DNA of 8,046 nt from positions 1-8,046 of the forward strand of contig JANXXV010000398.1 of assembly GCA_025350445.1 (NCBI GenBank), in the 5' to 3' direction. The notes beneath the pieces are model-generated. The model saw only the letters and a program-made list of their open reading frames with translations. It had not been told where the DNA came from and ran no database searches. This DNA comes from Bryobacteraceae bacterium. GTDB taxonomy: Bacteria; Acidobacteriota; Terriglobia; Bryobacterales; Bryobacteraceae. This document shows, piece by piece, positions 1-5,583 of this stretch; the stretch's first letter is position 1, and the number at the start of each line of letters is the position of its first letter. The translations under genes were made by a program, and so were the position numbers.

Positions 1-89
1 GCGAGATCTCCGAAGAGCAATACTTGGCAGAGATTCGACGGACCTACCGTGGAAGGGTTGTCATCGGGCAGGATCTGGACGTTTACTGA
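1..89 (+). CDS. C-terminal fragment of an unidentified protein (possibly MBL-fold hydrolase)
   Basis: Reading the third frame (codons from base 3) gives 28 residues before a TGA at 87-89, ending in YRGRVVIGQDLDVY. The body of the gene is outside the window. The composition looks protein-like: an acidic amphipathic stretch EISEEQYLAEIRR is followed by a beta-strand-like RVVIGQDL. The ending resembles the C-terminus of some metallo-beta-lactamase-fold hydrolases (ribonuclease Z-like), where a strand of the type GxVVxGxDL closes the fold. That resemblance is from memory and weak; no catalytic motif is present in the fragment. The other two frames are also open for most of this short stretch, so coding itself is only moderately supported. 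Confidence 0.45.
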   Translation, partial: EISEEQYLAEIRRTYRGRVVIGQDLDVY

Positions 90-106
90 ATGTAAACCGT
101 AGGTCC
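77..106. other. Hairpin spanning the stop codon of the left-edge gene
   Basis: GTTTAC (81-86) and GTAAAC (92-97) form a perfect 6-bp inverted repeat around a 5-base loop that contains most of the TGA stop. An outer pair, GGAC (77-80) with GTCC (103-106), could extend the stem across a 5-base bulge. Only three T residues follow nearby, so this is not a canonical intrinsic terminator, although it sits where one would be expected. Confidence 0.3.
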
Positions 107-550
107 TGATTTCCGTCGCAGCATCACCTTTAAGGCTGTCTCTTCCCTCCTCGGACCTTACTTGTCCCGAATCCGAAGCCGTCCGTCTTCAATCCGAGCG
201 TGACAATGGCCCTTAAAACCAAAACATAACAGGACCTCCATCACTCACCGTCAAGACTTCCAGAAATCCCCTTTAGTAACGTGGACGAAGCGATTGTGTC
301 CGGATGCTCGGCCACTCGGAAGTTGGGACCCTACTGGGCGTGTCGTCTGCTTCAAAGAGGATCACCCGCGTACCAAATAGCATGCAAACACTTTTACCAG
401 ATAATTTGCAGAGTGACAGACGGGGGCTTCTTGCCGTGGGATGATATGAATGATGAAGGACATTATCACACGTAAAAGACACGCAAGAGCTGGCGTGGGG
501 TGGCCCCGCGATTGGTGCCGGAAGATGCCCAAGTCGCACTACACAGTCTT
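90..550. other. Gene-poor stretch with no recognisable feature
   Basis: About 460 bases separate the left-edge gene from the 3' end of hicA. Open frames of 60-90 codons exist on both strands (for example 281-475 + and 273-539 -). Their translations are low in hydrophobic periodicity, rich in Ser/Pro/Cys/His and recall no family, so I treat them as chance. I see no tRNA, rRNA, CRISPR repeat or clear promoter. The only structure noted is a GC-rich inverted repeat at 494-510, where CGTGGGG and CCCCGCG flank TGG. It lies about 40 bases beyond the hicA stop, but no T-tract follows directly on either strand. Confidence 0.5.
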
Positions 551-790
551 TTACAGGGAATCGAGAATCGAGTTCCGGTCAACACCCTTATGATTGGCAA
601 CGCCCCTCAGGATTGCATTAAGCGTGCCGACGCGCAGAGCTTTGTGTGCGGGAACGGCGACGCGATGCGGAGTTGGCTCCTGCGTCTGCAAGATGATATG
701 GCTGCCGACGTGGTTGACCTTCACGTATCCCCAGTTGCGGCAAAGCGCAGCTACCAGATTGCTGCCGCTCAAGTCACTCGGAAGTTTCAT
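551..790 (-). CDS. hicA: HicA-family toxin (mRNA interferase)
   Basis: A 79-residue protein with the HicA signature. HicA toxins are small double-stranded-RNA-binding-fold endoribonucleases that cleave mRNA in the cytoplasm and are neutralised by direct binding of HicB. Visible here are the family-typical N-terminus MKLPSDLSG, the VGSHIIL segment carrying the presumed catalytic histidine (His31 in GSH), and the conserved PAHKALRVGTLNAILR block (about residues 48-63). The ATG at 790-788 overlaps the hicB stop as ATGA, so translation is probably coupled, and no strong ribosome site is needed or seen. The stop is TAA at 553-551. Length and motifs are intact, so the toxin looks potentially active. 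Identification comes from motif recognition, not a search. Confidence 0.9.
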   Translation of the reverse strand: MKLPSDLSGSNLVAALCRNWGYVKVNHVGSHIILQTQEPTPHRVAVPAHKALRVGTLNAILRGVANHKGVDRNSILDSL

Positions 791-996
791 CCGAGGGCAA
801 AAACTTCATCGCGGACCAGATGGAGGCGAATGTCGGCGGGCTTCGGGCGGTCGAAATAGAACGCCTGGACGGCCTCCTTGACGTTGGCTCGCAGTTCATC
901 CCAAGTGTCGCCTTGGGTGAAGATGCTTTCGGTCAGACATTCGGCGCAAAAGCCGCCGTCCGCCTCCTGCGTGATTTCGAACACGACTTCGTTCAC
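787..996 (-). CDS. hicB: HicB-like antitoxin, short form
   Basis: A 69-residue protein immediately upstream of hicA on the same strand. The N-terminal part (VVFEITQEADGGFCAECLTESIFTQGDTWDEL) matches the degenerate RNase-H-like HicB fold: a strand, the GGF/GGY turn, a second strand, the ESIFTQGDT step and an amphipathic helix with ANVKEAVQAFY. The family binds and blocks HicA. The protein ends shortly after the IRLHLVRDEVFAL strand, so no ribbon-helix-helix or helix-turn-helix DNA-binding domain is present, unlike many HicB proteins. Such short proteins are, as I recall, often misnamed 2-oxoisovalerate dehydrogenase in databases, and there is no dehydrogenase feature here. The start is GTG at 996-994, preceded by only a weak purine-rich site. 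Confidence 0.85.
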   Translation of the reverse strand: MNEVVFEITQEADGGFCAECLTESIFTQGDTWDELRANVKEAVQAFYFDRPKPADIRLHLVRDEVFALG

Positions 997-1528
997 AACT
1001 CTAAATCTACGCGATCAAATTGCTTCGGGCAAGTAGCAACCCCACCTTTGTAGCCTCAACTCACGGTTTCTGGGCTGTGATCGCCGGAGGGGCGCTCGAT
1101 TGCGATGTCGCCAGCGATCATACCTGCACCACATTCCGGCCGGGCCTTGTCGTGGCGTGAACGAGAGCGGAAATCTGACCTCTGGAGGTCTCCGGAAGTG
1201 GCCGGGAGAACCTGACCGGAATCCAGGATTACCGGATTCGGAATTGCCGCCATCCTTGACCGGACACAGCTGCGCTCGGGAGTAAGCGCGCGATAAATGA
1301 CGGCGGCGCCGGAGGAAAAACATGCCTTCGCCCGCAGTCGGCGCTCCCCGGCACTGCACTAGTACTATCAGCCAAAACCCGTTGGAAACCGGCAACTGCA
1401 GGCTTCTAGCGGCGATGCATTGCAATATCCTCCCCAACTAAGCTACGCTAAACCCTTCGATCCGTCACAAGTTTCCGGCTGGCGCGCAACAAGTCCAGGC
1501 GCCCGGTGTTAGGGAGTGTTATCGGTAA
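997..1528. other. Non-coding spacer with CCGGA-motif cluster and small inverted repeats
   Basis: This 532-base gap separates the divergent hicBA and Tad operons and should hold promoters for both; I could not fix a convincing -35/-10 pair for either. Between 1131 and 1265 the motif CCGG recurs at 1136, 1140, 1192, 1202, 1216, 1232 and 1260, and TGACCGGA appears twice (1213-1220 and 1257-1264). GACCTC (1177-1182) and GAGGTC (1185-1190) form an inverted repeat with a 2-base centre. Open frames here (1056-1253 and 1015-1437 on -, 1100-1285 on +) are Arg/Pro/Gly-rich and match no family I know. A decayed insertion-sequence end is possible but unproven. Confidence 0.45.
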
Positions 1529-1870
1529 GTGCGAGTACAGAATAGAACGAAAGCTGTTTTGCTGGGCGACGCAATTGACGTTGCCGATACCAGCAGCAAG
1601 CGGCGCACGGGTCTGCTAAAACATGCCGGTCTGGCGAAAGGCCAAGGCATCTGGATTGTCCCTTGTGAGGCAGTCCACACGTTCGGCATGAAGTTTTCAA
1701 TTGATGTGTTGTTCTTGAACAAGAAGCGCAAAGTGCTGAAGATCAGAGAAAATATGGGCCGTTGGGGAATAGCAATTTGCCTGTCGGCGCGGTCGGTGTT
1801 GGAACTGCCGGCGGGGACCATAGCTGCAACCGGTACGCAACCGGGCGATGAGTTGGAACTTATAAAGTGA
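1529..1870 (+). CDS. DUF192 (UPF0127) family protein
   Basis: A 113-residue protein with the hallmarks of DUF192 (PF02643): an early RRTGLLKHAGL block (residues 25-35), the central HTFGMKFSIDVLFLN motif (50-64) and the late SVLELPAGT block (89-97), followed by a GDELEL strand. The length covers essentially the whole domain and little else. No signal peptide is visible, whereas some family members are exported. The biochemical function of the family is unknown to me. The GTG start at 1529 is forced: an in-frame TAA lies directly before it (1526-1528). AGGGAG at 1511-1516 is a candidate ribosome site with a long 12-base spacing. The stop overlaps the next start as GTGA, placing this as the first gene of the Tad operon. 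DUF192 genes do turn up next to Tad genes in other bacteria, so a pilus-related role is plausible but inferred. Confidence 0.88.
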   Translation: MRVQNRTKAVLLGDAIDVADTSSKRRTGLLKHAGLAKGQGIWIVPCEAVHTFGMKFSIDVLFLNKKRKVLKIRENMGRWGIAICLSARSVLELPAGTIAATGTQPGDELELIK

Positions 1871-2871
1871 AGATGACCAAATCCATCCCGATTCTGCTTT
1901 CCGCGCTCATGGCAGGCGCCTGCACCCACACCGTGCGGACCAGTTCCGTGCAGATGATGCGGCATCCGGAAAAGGTTTCGCGGGATACCCAGCCGCTGAG
2001 TGTAATGAAACGCCAGATTGCCAACGCGGCCGATGCGGGGGATGGCGATTCCATCGCGAAAGCATTGCGGAAGCGGATGGCGGCGGACCCCGTGGATCTG
2101 AAACCGAGGATGGAACTGGCGCGGCATTACGAACAGATCGGTTCGCCGGAACTGGCTGCCGAGCATTACCGTCTGGCGGCGCAATTGGTGCCCGGCTCGG
2201 CGGAAGCGGTCGTCTCCTACGCGCGAATGCTCCGCCGGTTCGACCTGCAGGCGCAGGCACTGGACACGCTCGACCGATTTCAAGCCGCGCATCCCAACCG
2301 GTCGTTTGAAGTGCTCTGCTGGCTGGGAATTCTGCAGGACGAAGCCGGGGAGTTGATCAAGGCGGAAGCCAGCTACCGGGCGGCGCTAATCCTGAATCCA
2401 AAGTCCGATTTGGTACACAACAATTTGGGATACAACCTGTTGTTGCAGAACAGGCATGAGCAGGCTGCCGACGAGTTCCGCAGCGCGCTGGCCATCTCAC
2501 CGCACTCTCAAATTGCACGGAACAATCTCGGGGTATCGTTGGCATCGCAGCCGAAGGAAGCGGTGCTTCATATGCAATCGGTTAGCGATCCCGCCACGGC
2601 GCATAGCAACCTGGCTGCCGTGCTGATTGAGCATGGCTTATACAAGCAGGCGCGCACGGAATTGCGCATAGCGCTAGGATATAGAAAAGACCATCCGGCC
2701 GCGCTAAGCAACATGCAACTGGTTTCTCAGTTGGACGGGCAGCCGTTCGCGGTTCCGGTGATTGATCCCCAGTCGAAGTGGAAACGATTTTCCGCAGGGA
2801 TGAAGAAAGTTTTGTTAGGTACCGGCGAGCGGGTCCAGGAACAAGAGAACGTGAAGACCGCTTCAAAATAA
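1867..2871 (+). CDS. TPR lipoprotein, TadD-like
   Basis: A 334-residue protein. The first 19 residues look like a lipoprotein signal: MKMTK, a hydrophobic run IPILLSALMAGA, then Cys19. The lipobox is imperfect (A-G-A-C rather than L-A-G-C). From about residue 83 to 290 the sequence is built of tetratricopeptide repeats, clearest at 163-196 (KAEASYRAALILNPKSDLVHNNLGYNLL) and 197-226 (EQAADEFRSALAISPHSQIARNNLGVSL), with weaker units at 95-125 and 247-285. TPR lipoproteins of the TadD type belong to Tad loci and are thought to help secretin or pilus assembly at the outer membrane. The C-terminal 40 residues are basic and not TPR. The GTG at 1867 overlaps the DUF192 stop and has GGAA 8 bases upstream; ATG at 1873 is the alternative, two codons later. 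The TadD assignment rests on TPRs plus context. Confidence 0.82.
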   Translation: MKMTKSIPILLSALMAGACTHTVRTSSVQMMRHPEKVSRDTQPLSVMKRQIANAADAGDGDSIAKALRKRMAADPVDLKPRMELARHYEQIGSPELAAEHYRLAAQLVPGSAEAVVSYARMLRRFDLQAQALDTLDRFQAAHPNRSFEVLCWLGILQDEAGELIKAEASYRAALILNPKSDLVHNNLGYNLLLQNRHEQAADEFRSALAISPHSQIARNNLGVSLASQPKEAVLHMQSVSDPATAHSNLAAVLIEHGLYKQARTELRIALGYRKDHPAALSNMQLVSQLDGQPFAVPVIDPQSKWKRFSAGMKKVLLGTGERVQEQENVKTASK

Positions 2872-2874
2872 TTC

Positions 2875-2880
2875 AGGAGA
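2875..2880 (+). promoter_or_regulatory. Strong Shine-Dalgarno site of flp
   Basis: AGGAGA lies 7 bases before the flp ATG. It is the best-placed ribosome site in the operon; the neighbouring genes have weaker or overlapping starts. This fits a major pilin needing far more product than the assembly proteins. Confidence 0.7.
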
Positions 2881-2887
2881 TTCAGTC

Positions 2888-3073
2888 ATGAAACAATTTT
2901 TTCTTCGCTTAGTAAGAGACGAACAGGGCCAGGACCTTGTGGAGTACGCTTTGATTGTGGCCGCCGTAGGATTGGCGCTGATCACCACGGTGAACCAACT
3001 ATCCACGGCAGTAGTGAGCTTGTATTCAAGCATCACGCAGGGCTTGGCCAGCATCGGCACTTCCGGCCAATAG
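2888..3073 (+). CDS. flp: Flp/Fap-type class IVb prepilin
   Basis: A 61-residue prepilin, the subunit of the Flp pilus. The short basic leader MKQFFLRLVRDEQG ends at Gly14. The processing site is followed by QDLVEYALIVAAVGLALITTV, giving the conserved Glu at mature position 5 (Glu19) and adjacent Tyr20 typical of Flp pilins (PF04964), then the hydrophobic helix used for membrane insertion and filament packing. The tail (LSTAVVSLYSSITQGLASIGTSGQ) is short and Ser/Thr-rich. Cleavage would need a TadV/CpaA-type prepilin peptidase, which is not encoded in the window. It lies 16 bases after the TPR gene and is followed by a hairpin. Only one flp copy is present. The Ser/Thr-rich tail offers possible glycosylation sites, which is inference. 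Confidence 0.95.
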   Translation: MKQFFLRLVRDEQGQDLVEYALIVAAVGLALITTVNQLSTAVVSLYSSITQGLASIGTSGQ

Positions 3074-3080
3074 TTTACCG

Positions 3081-3100
3081 GCGCAGGTCAACCTAGGCGC
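3081..3100 (+). other. Intercistronic hairpin after flp
   Basis: GCGC (3081-3084) pairs with GCGC (3097-3100), and AGG (3085-3087) pairs with CCT (3092-3094). This gives about 7 bp with a 2-base bulge (3095-3096) and a 4-base loop. It starts 7 bases after the flp stop. There is no T-tract, so it is better read as a transcript-stabilising or processing element than as a full terminator. It could allow flp mRNA to exceed that of the downstream genes. Confidence 0.4.
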
Positions 3101-3108
3101 GGCATACG

Positions 3109-4683
3109 ATGGATGTGACCTGCTCACTCGAGAACCGGGGTGCTATGCAACGCAAAGCCACGATACCGCGTGCCCGGCTATCGTGGCTGATGCCCGATGC
3201 TGCTCTGCTGGTTGCAATCCTCACGCTGTTCATCTGTCTTTTCCTGTTCGATGGTACGCAAAAATTGTTCCGCGATTCCGATAGCGGATGGCACATCCGG
3301 ACCGGAGAAGCCATTCTTTCGGGCTCCGGCCTGCCGCACGCGGACCCCTACTCTTTACTCAGACGCGGACACCCGTGGTTTGCATGGGAGTGGGGTTCCG
3401 ATGTACTGATGGGCGCCGTTCACCGGCTGGACGGAATGAGTGGAGTGGCGCTGCTTTATGGGCTCGCCATAGGCGCTTGTTCCTGGTTTTGGTTTCAACT
3501 TCACTGGGCGGTTGGAGGTAATTTTCTAATTGCAGGTGCAATGGCTACGCTGATGGTCTCCACTGCGAACCTGCACTGGCTCGCCCGGCCGCATGTGTTC
3601 GGTTGGCTCTTTCTTCTCGGGTCAGTCTGGTACGCCGAAACCGCCAGGGGAAGGATGAACAGCGGCTCCATCGCCGCGGCGCTTTTGTTCGGGGCGGTGT
3701 GGGCCAACATGCACGCCAGCTTCTTTCTGGCTCCCGTAATCGCCATCATCTACAGTGCCTCGCACCTTCTGCGGCCTCTGATCTGGCAATTAGACCGGGC
3801 AGCGGAATGGAGCCGTGCGCGCTACTTCGCGGTAATCGCCACGGCCGCACTGGCAGGCGGGTTCTTGAATCCATACGGATGGCAACTGCACAGGCACGTG
3901 CTCGCATATCTCGGTAACAGCGAACTGCTAGACCGCATCGGCGAATTCCAAAGCTTCAATTTCCATGCGGAAGGATCGCTGCAAATTCTGCTGTGTGTCG
4001 GATTCGCGGCACTCGGCGCAGTGCTGGCACTTGGTCAACGGAACCTGGCGCACTTCCTGCTCTCGGCTGTATTCCTGGCACTGGCCTTGCGGTCCGCCAG
4101 GGCGTTGCCGCTTGTGGCTCTGCTGCTGCTTCCACTGGCGAACGGAGCCATTTCAAAAGGGCTTGCGGCGGCCGATGGCTTGCAGCCTGCTTTGCAACGT
4201 GCTTTGGCGGGCTTCTTGCGGTATTCAACAAATCTGCGCACCATTGACGCCGGATTGCGGGGATATGCGGTTGCTCCGGTGGCTGTCTTCCTGGTGTTCG
4301 CCGCGCTTCATGCGCCGGCGGTTCAGGCACGCACAGGCTTTCCCGCCGGTGAATTCCCGGTGGAGGCATCGGCGGTGCTGGACAAATTACCCGCTGACAT
4401 TCGCCTTCTCGCTCCGGATAAGTTCGGCGGTTACCTGATCTACCGGTTCAACGGAGCCAGGCCGGTCTTCTTCGATGGCCGCAGCGATTTCTACGGCAGC
4501 GATTATATGAAGGACTATCTACGCCTGGTGGAGGTTCGGCCGGGATGGCGCGAGCTATTGGATAGGGATCGCTTCACCCACGCACTGCTGCCGAATCGAT
4601 ATTCGTTGATTCCAGCTTTACAGCAACTGGGCTGGAAAGAGATTTACAAGGACGGAACGGCCACTCTATTGGAGAAGCGGTAA
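3109..4683 (+). CDS. Polytopic membrane protein, GT-C glycosyltransferase-like (uncharacterised)
   Basis: A 524-residue integral membrane protein with many hydrophobic segments, for example around residues 30-47, 112-129, 138-151, 162-175, 186-215, 239-252, 291-308, 315-345 and 387-402. A soluble C-terminal part of about 120 residues follows. The first extracytoplasmic loop carries RDSDSGWHIRTG (55-66); an acidic D-x-D followed by WH after the first helix is reminiscent of the GT-C fold used by lipid-linked-sugar glycosyltransferases. Further conserved-looking motifs are HPWFAWEWGSDVL (88-100), ARPHVFGW (159-166), NPYGWQL (254-260) and the C-terminal GGYLIYRF plus PVFFDGRSDFYG (440-463). I do not recognise a named family. 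Its place between flp and cpaB, with only 3 bases before cpaB, implies a pilus-linked role. The start is uncertain: ATG 3109 has an AGG 11 bases upstream, while ATG 3145 gives a more natural basic N-terminus (MQRKATIPRAR). Confidence 0.75.
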   Translation: MDVTCSLENRGAMQRKATIPRARLSWLMPDAALLVAILTLFICLFLFDGTQKLFRDSDSGWHIRTGEAILSGSGLPHADPYSLLRRGHPWFAWEWGSDVLMGAVHRLDGMSGVALLYGLAIGACSWFWFQLHWAVGGNFLIAGAMATLMVSTANLHWLARPHVFGWLFLLGSVWYAETARGRMNSGSIAAALLFGAVWANMHASFFLAPVIAIIYSASHLLRPLIWQLDRAAEWSRARYFAVIATAALAGGFLNPYGWQLHRHVLAYLGNSELLDRIGEFQSFNFHAEGSLQILLCVGFAALGAVLALGQRNLAHFLLSAVFLALALRSARALPLVALLLLPLANGAISKGLAAADGLQPALQRALAGFLRYSTNLRTIDAGLRGYAVAPVAVFLVFAALHAPAVQARTGFPAGEFPVEASAVLDKLPADIRLLAPDKFGGYLIYRFNGARPVFFDGRSDFYGSDYMKDYLRLVEVRPGWRELLDRDRFTHALLPNRYSLIPALQQLGWKEIYKDGTATLLEKR

Positions 4684-4686
4684 CTT

Positions 4687-5583
4687 ATGGATCGTCAGAA
4701 AATACTAATGATCTTCGCCGGCGCTTGGGTTTCAGCCGCGTTGCTCACTTGGTTGGTATATGCGAAAGCGGCGGGGCCGCGAACCGAAAAACTGAGCGAC
4801 GTGATTGCCGCTTCCCGTGATATGCCGGCGGGAACGCGGCTGAAGAAGACCGACCTTAAGAAAATCAAGATCGCCGAAAAAGATATGCCCATGATGGCGA
4901 TCACGGACGAAGCCGCGGCGCTGGACCAGATCCTTCTCCATCCCATCAATTCCAACGAGACTTTCGCCAAGAACAAGTTCGCCAGCATGGGCGGAGCCGA
5001 AGGCCTCTCGGCCACAATTGAAAACGGCAAGCGCGCAGTCTCCGTGCCGGTCACCGACGCCACCGGAGCCGGAGGATTGATCCAGCCCCGGTCCCATGTG
5101 GATGTGATGTTCACCCGCACCGGATCGATGCGCGAAGCGCTCACCACCACCATTCTTCAGGACGTGATCGTGCTCTCCATCGGGCGGCTGACCGAGGCCG
5201 GACAGGCGATCGACGCGAAGGTAACCAGGCCGTTGACACAGGCGGCCACGCTTCTGGTCACTCCGGAGGAAGCAAAGAAATTGGAACTGGCGAAGAACCA
5301 GGGCAAGATCAGCCTGGCACTGCGTAACCCGCTGGATAAATCGGTGTCTGAGAATTCGGAAGCGGCAACCGCGGAGTCTATCGATCCGGAAATGTTCGCC
5401 GGGGCCGCCAAATACGCCCGCCGCATGAACACGCCAAACATTCGCGACAACGGCGTCTGGAACCAGCTTACGGGTGGAGCGCCGCCCGCGAAACCGAAAG
5501 AAGAGAAAAAGGAGCCGCCGAAACCCAGAGTCGTGGTTGACGTCTATCGTGGCGACAAACACGTTCAGGAAATTTTTCAATGA
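4687..5583 (+). CDS. cpaB: Flp pilus assembly protein CpaB/RcpC
   Basis: A 298-residue protein of the CpaB (RcpC) family, a periplasmic, inner-membrane-anchored partner of the Tad secretin. It has one N-terminal membrane segment (about residues 7-26) and a SAF-type domain (about 35-100) recognisable by VIAASRDMPAGTRLKKTDLKKIKI and the later INSNETFAKNKF. The RcpC core follows from about 113, with GKRAVSVPVTDATGAGGLIQPRSHVDVMFT, the ILQDVIVLSIGR strand pair, and TLLVTPEEAKKLELAKNQGKISLALRNP (188-215). The final 35 residues are Pro/Lys/Glu-rich (PPAKPKEEKKEPPKP) and end in VDVYRGDKHVQEIFQ. The ribosome site GGAG (4671-4674) lies within the preceding gene. The stop overlaps the cpaC start as ATGA, so the two partners are probably translationally coupled. 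Confidence 0.94.
   Translation: MDRQKILMIFAGAWVSAALLTWLVYAKAAGPRTEKLSDVIAASRDMPAGTRLKKTDLKKIKIAEKDMPMMAITDEAAALDQILLHPINSNETFAKNKFASMGGAEGLSATIENGKRAVSVPVTDATGAGGLIQPRSHVDVMFTRTGSMREALTTTILQDVIVLSIGRLTEAGQAIDAKVTRPLTQAATLLVTPEEAKKLELAKNQGKISLALRNPLDKSVSENSEAATAESIDPEMFAGAAKYARRMNTPNIRDNGVWNQLTGGAPPAKPKEEKKEPPKPRVVVDVYRGDKHVQEIFQ

Noticed and set aside
281..475. 64-codon + strand open frame (and the 88-codon - strand frame at 273-539).
   Set aside because: Composition is not protein-like, there is no recognisable motif, and each is as long as expected by chance in GC-rich DNA.
494..510. GC-rich inverted repeat beyond the hicA stop as an intrinsic terminator.
   Set aside because: The stem has a mismatch on the - strand and no T-tract follows directly; the nearest TTTT is about 15 bases further on.
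500..881. Two overlapping + strand open frames of 95-119 codons.
   Set aside because: They lie opposite hicA and hicB, whose motifs are clear, so they are antisense shadows.
1004..1032. Possible promoter for hicBA on the - strand: TTGCCC, 17-base spacer, TAGATT.
   Set aside because: Spacing is right, but each box matches the sigma-70 consensus at only four of six positions, and the start point would fall almost on the GTG codon. Such matches arise readily by chance.
1015..1437. 140-codon - strand open frame and the 1056-1253 - strand frame in the spacer.
   Set aside because: Arg/Pro/Gly-rich translation with no family resemblance and no ribosome site. It may be a remnant, but nothing supports a gene.
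1519..2292. 257-codon - strand open frame.
   Set aside because: It is antisense to the DUF192 and TPR genes, both with clear family motifs, and its His/Arg/Cys-rich translation is typical of a GC-rich shadow frame.
2888..3073. Possibility that flp is a phage or toxin small protein rather than a pilin.
   Set aside because: The Gly14 processing site, Glu at mature position 5, adjacent Tyr and flanking Tad genes make Flp pilin the clear reading.
4732..5580. 282-codon - strand open frame antisense to cpaB, and the 280-codon frame at 6153-6995 antisense to cpaC.
   Set aside because: Both lie entirely opposite well-supported genes and show shadow-frame composition (Arg/Gly/Phe/His-rich).
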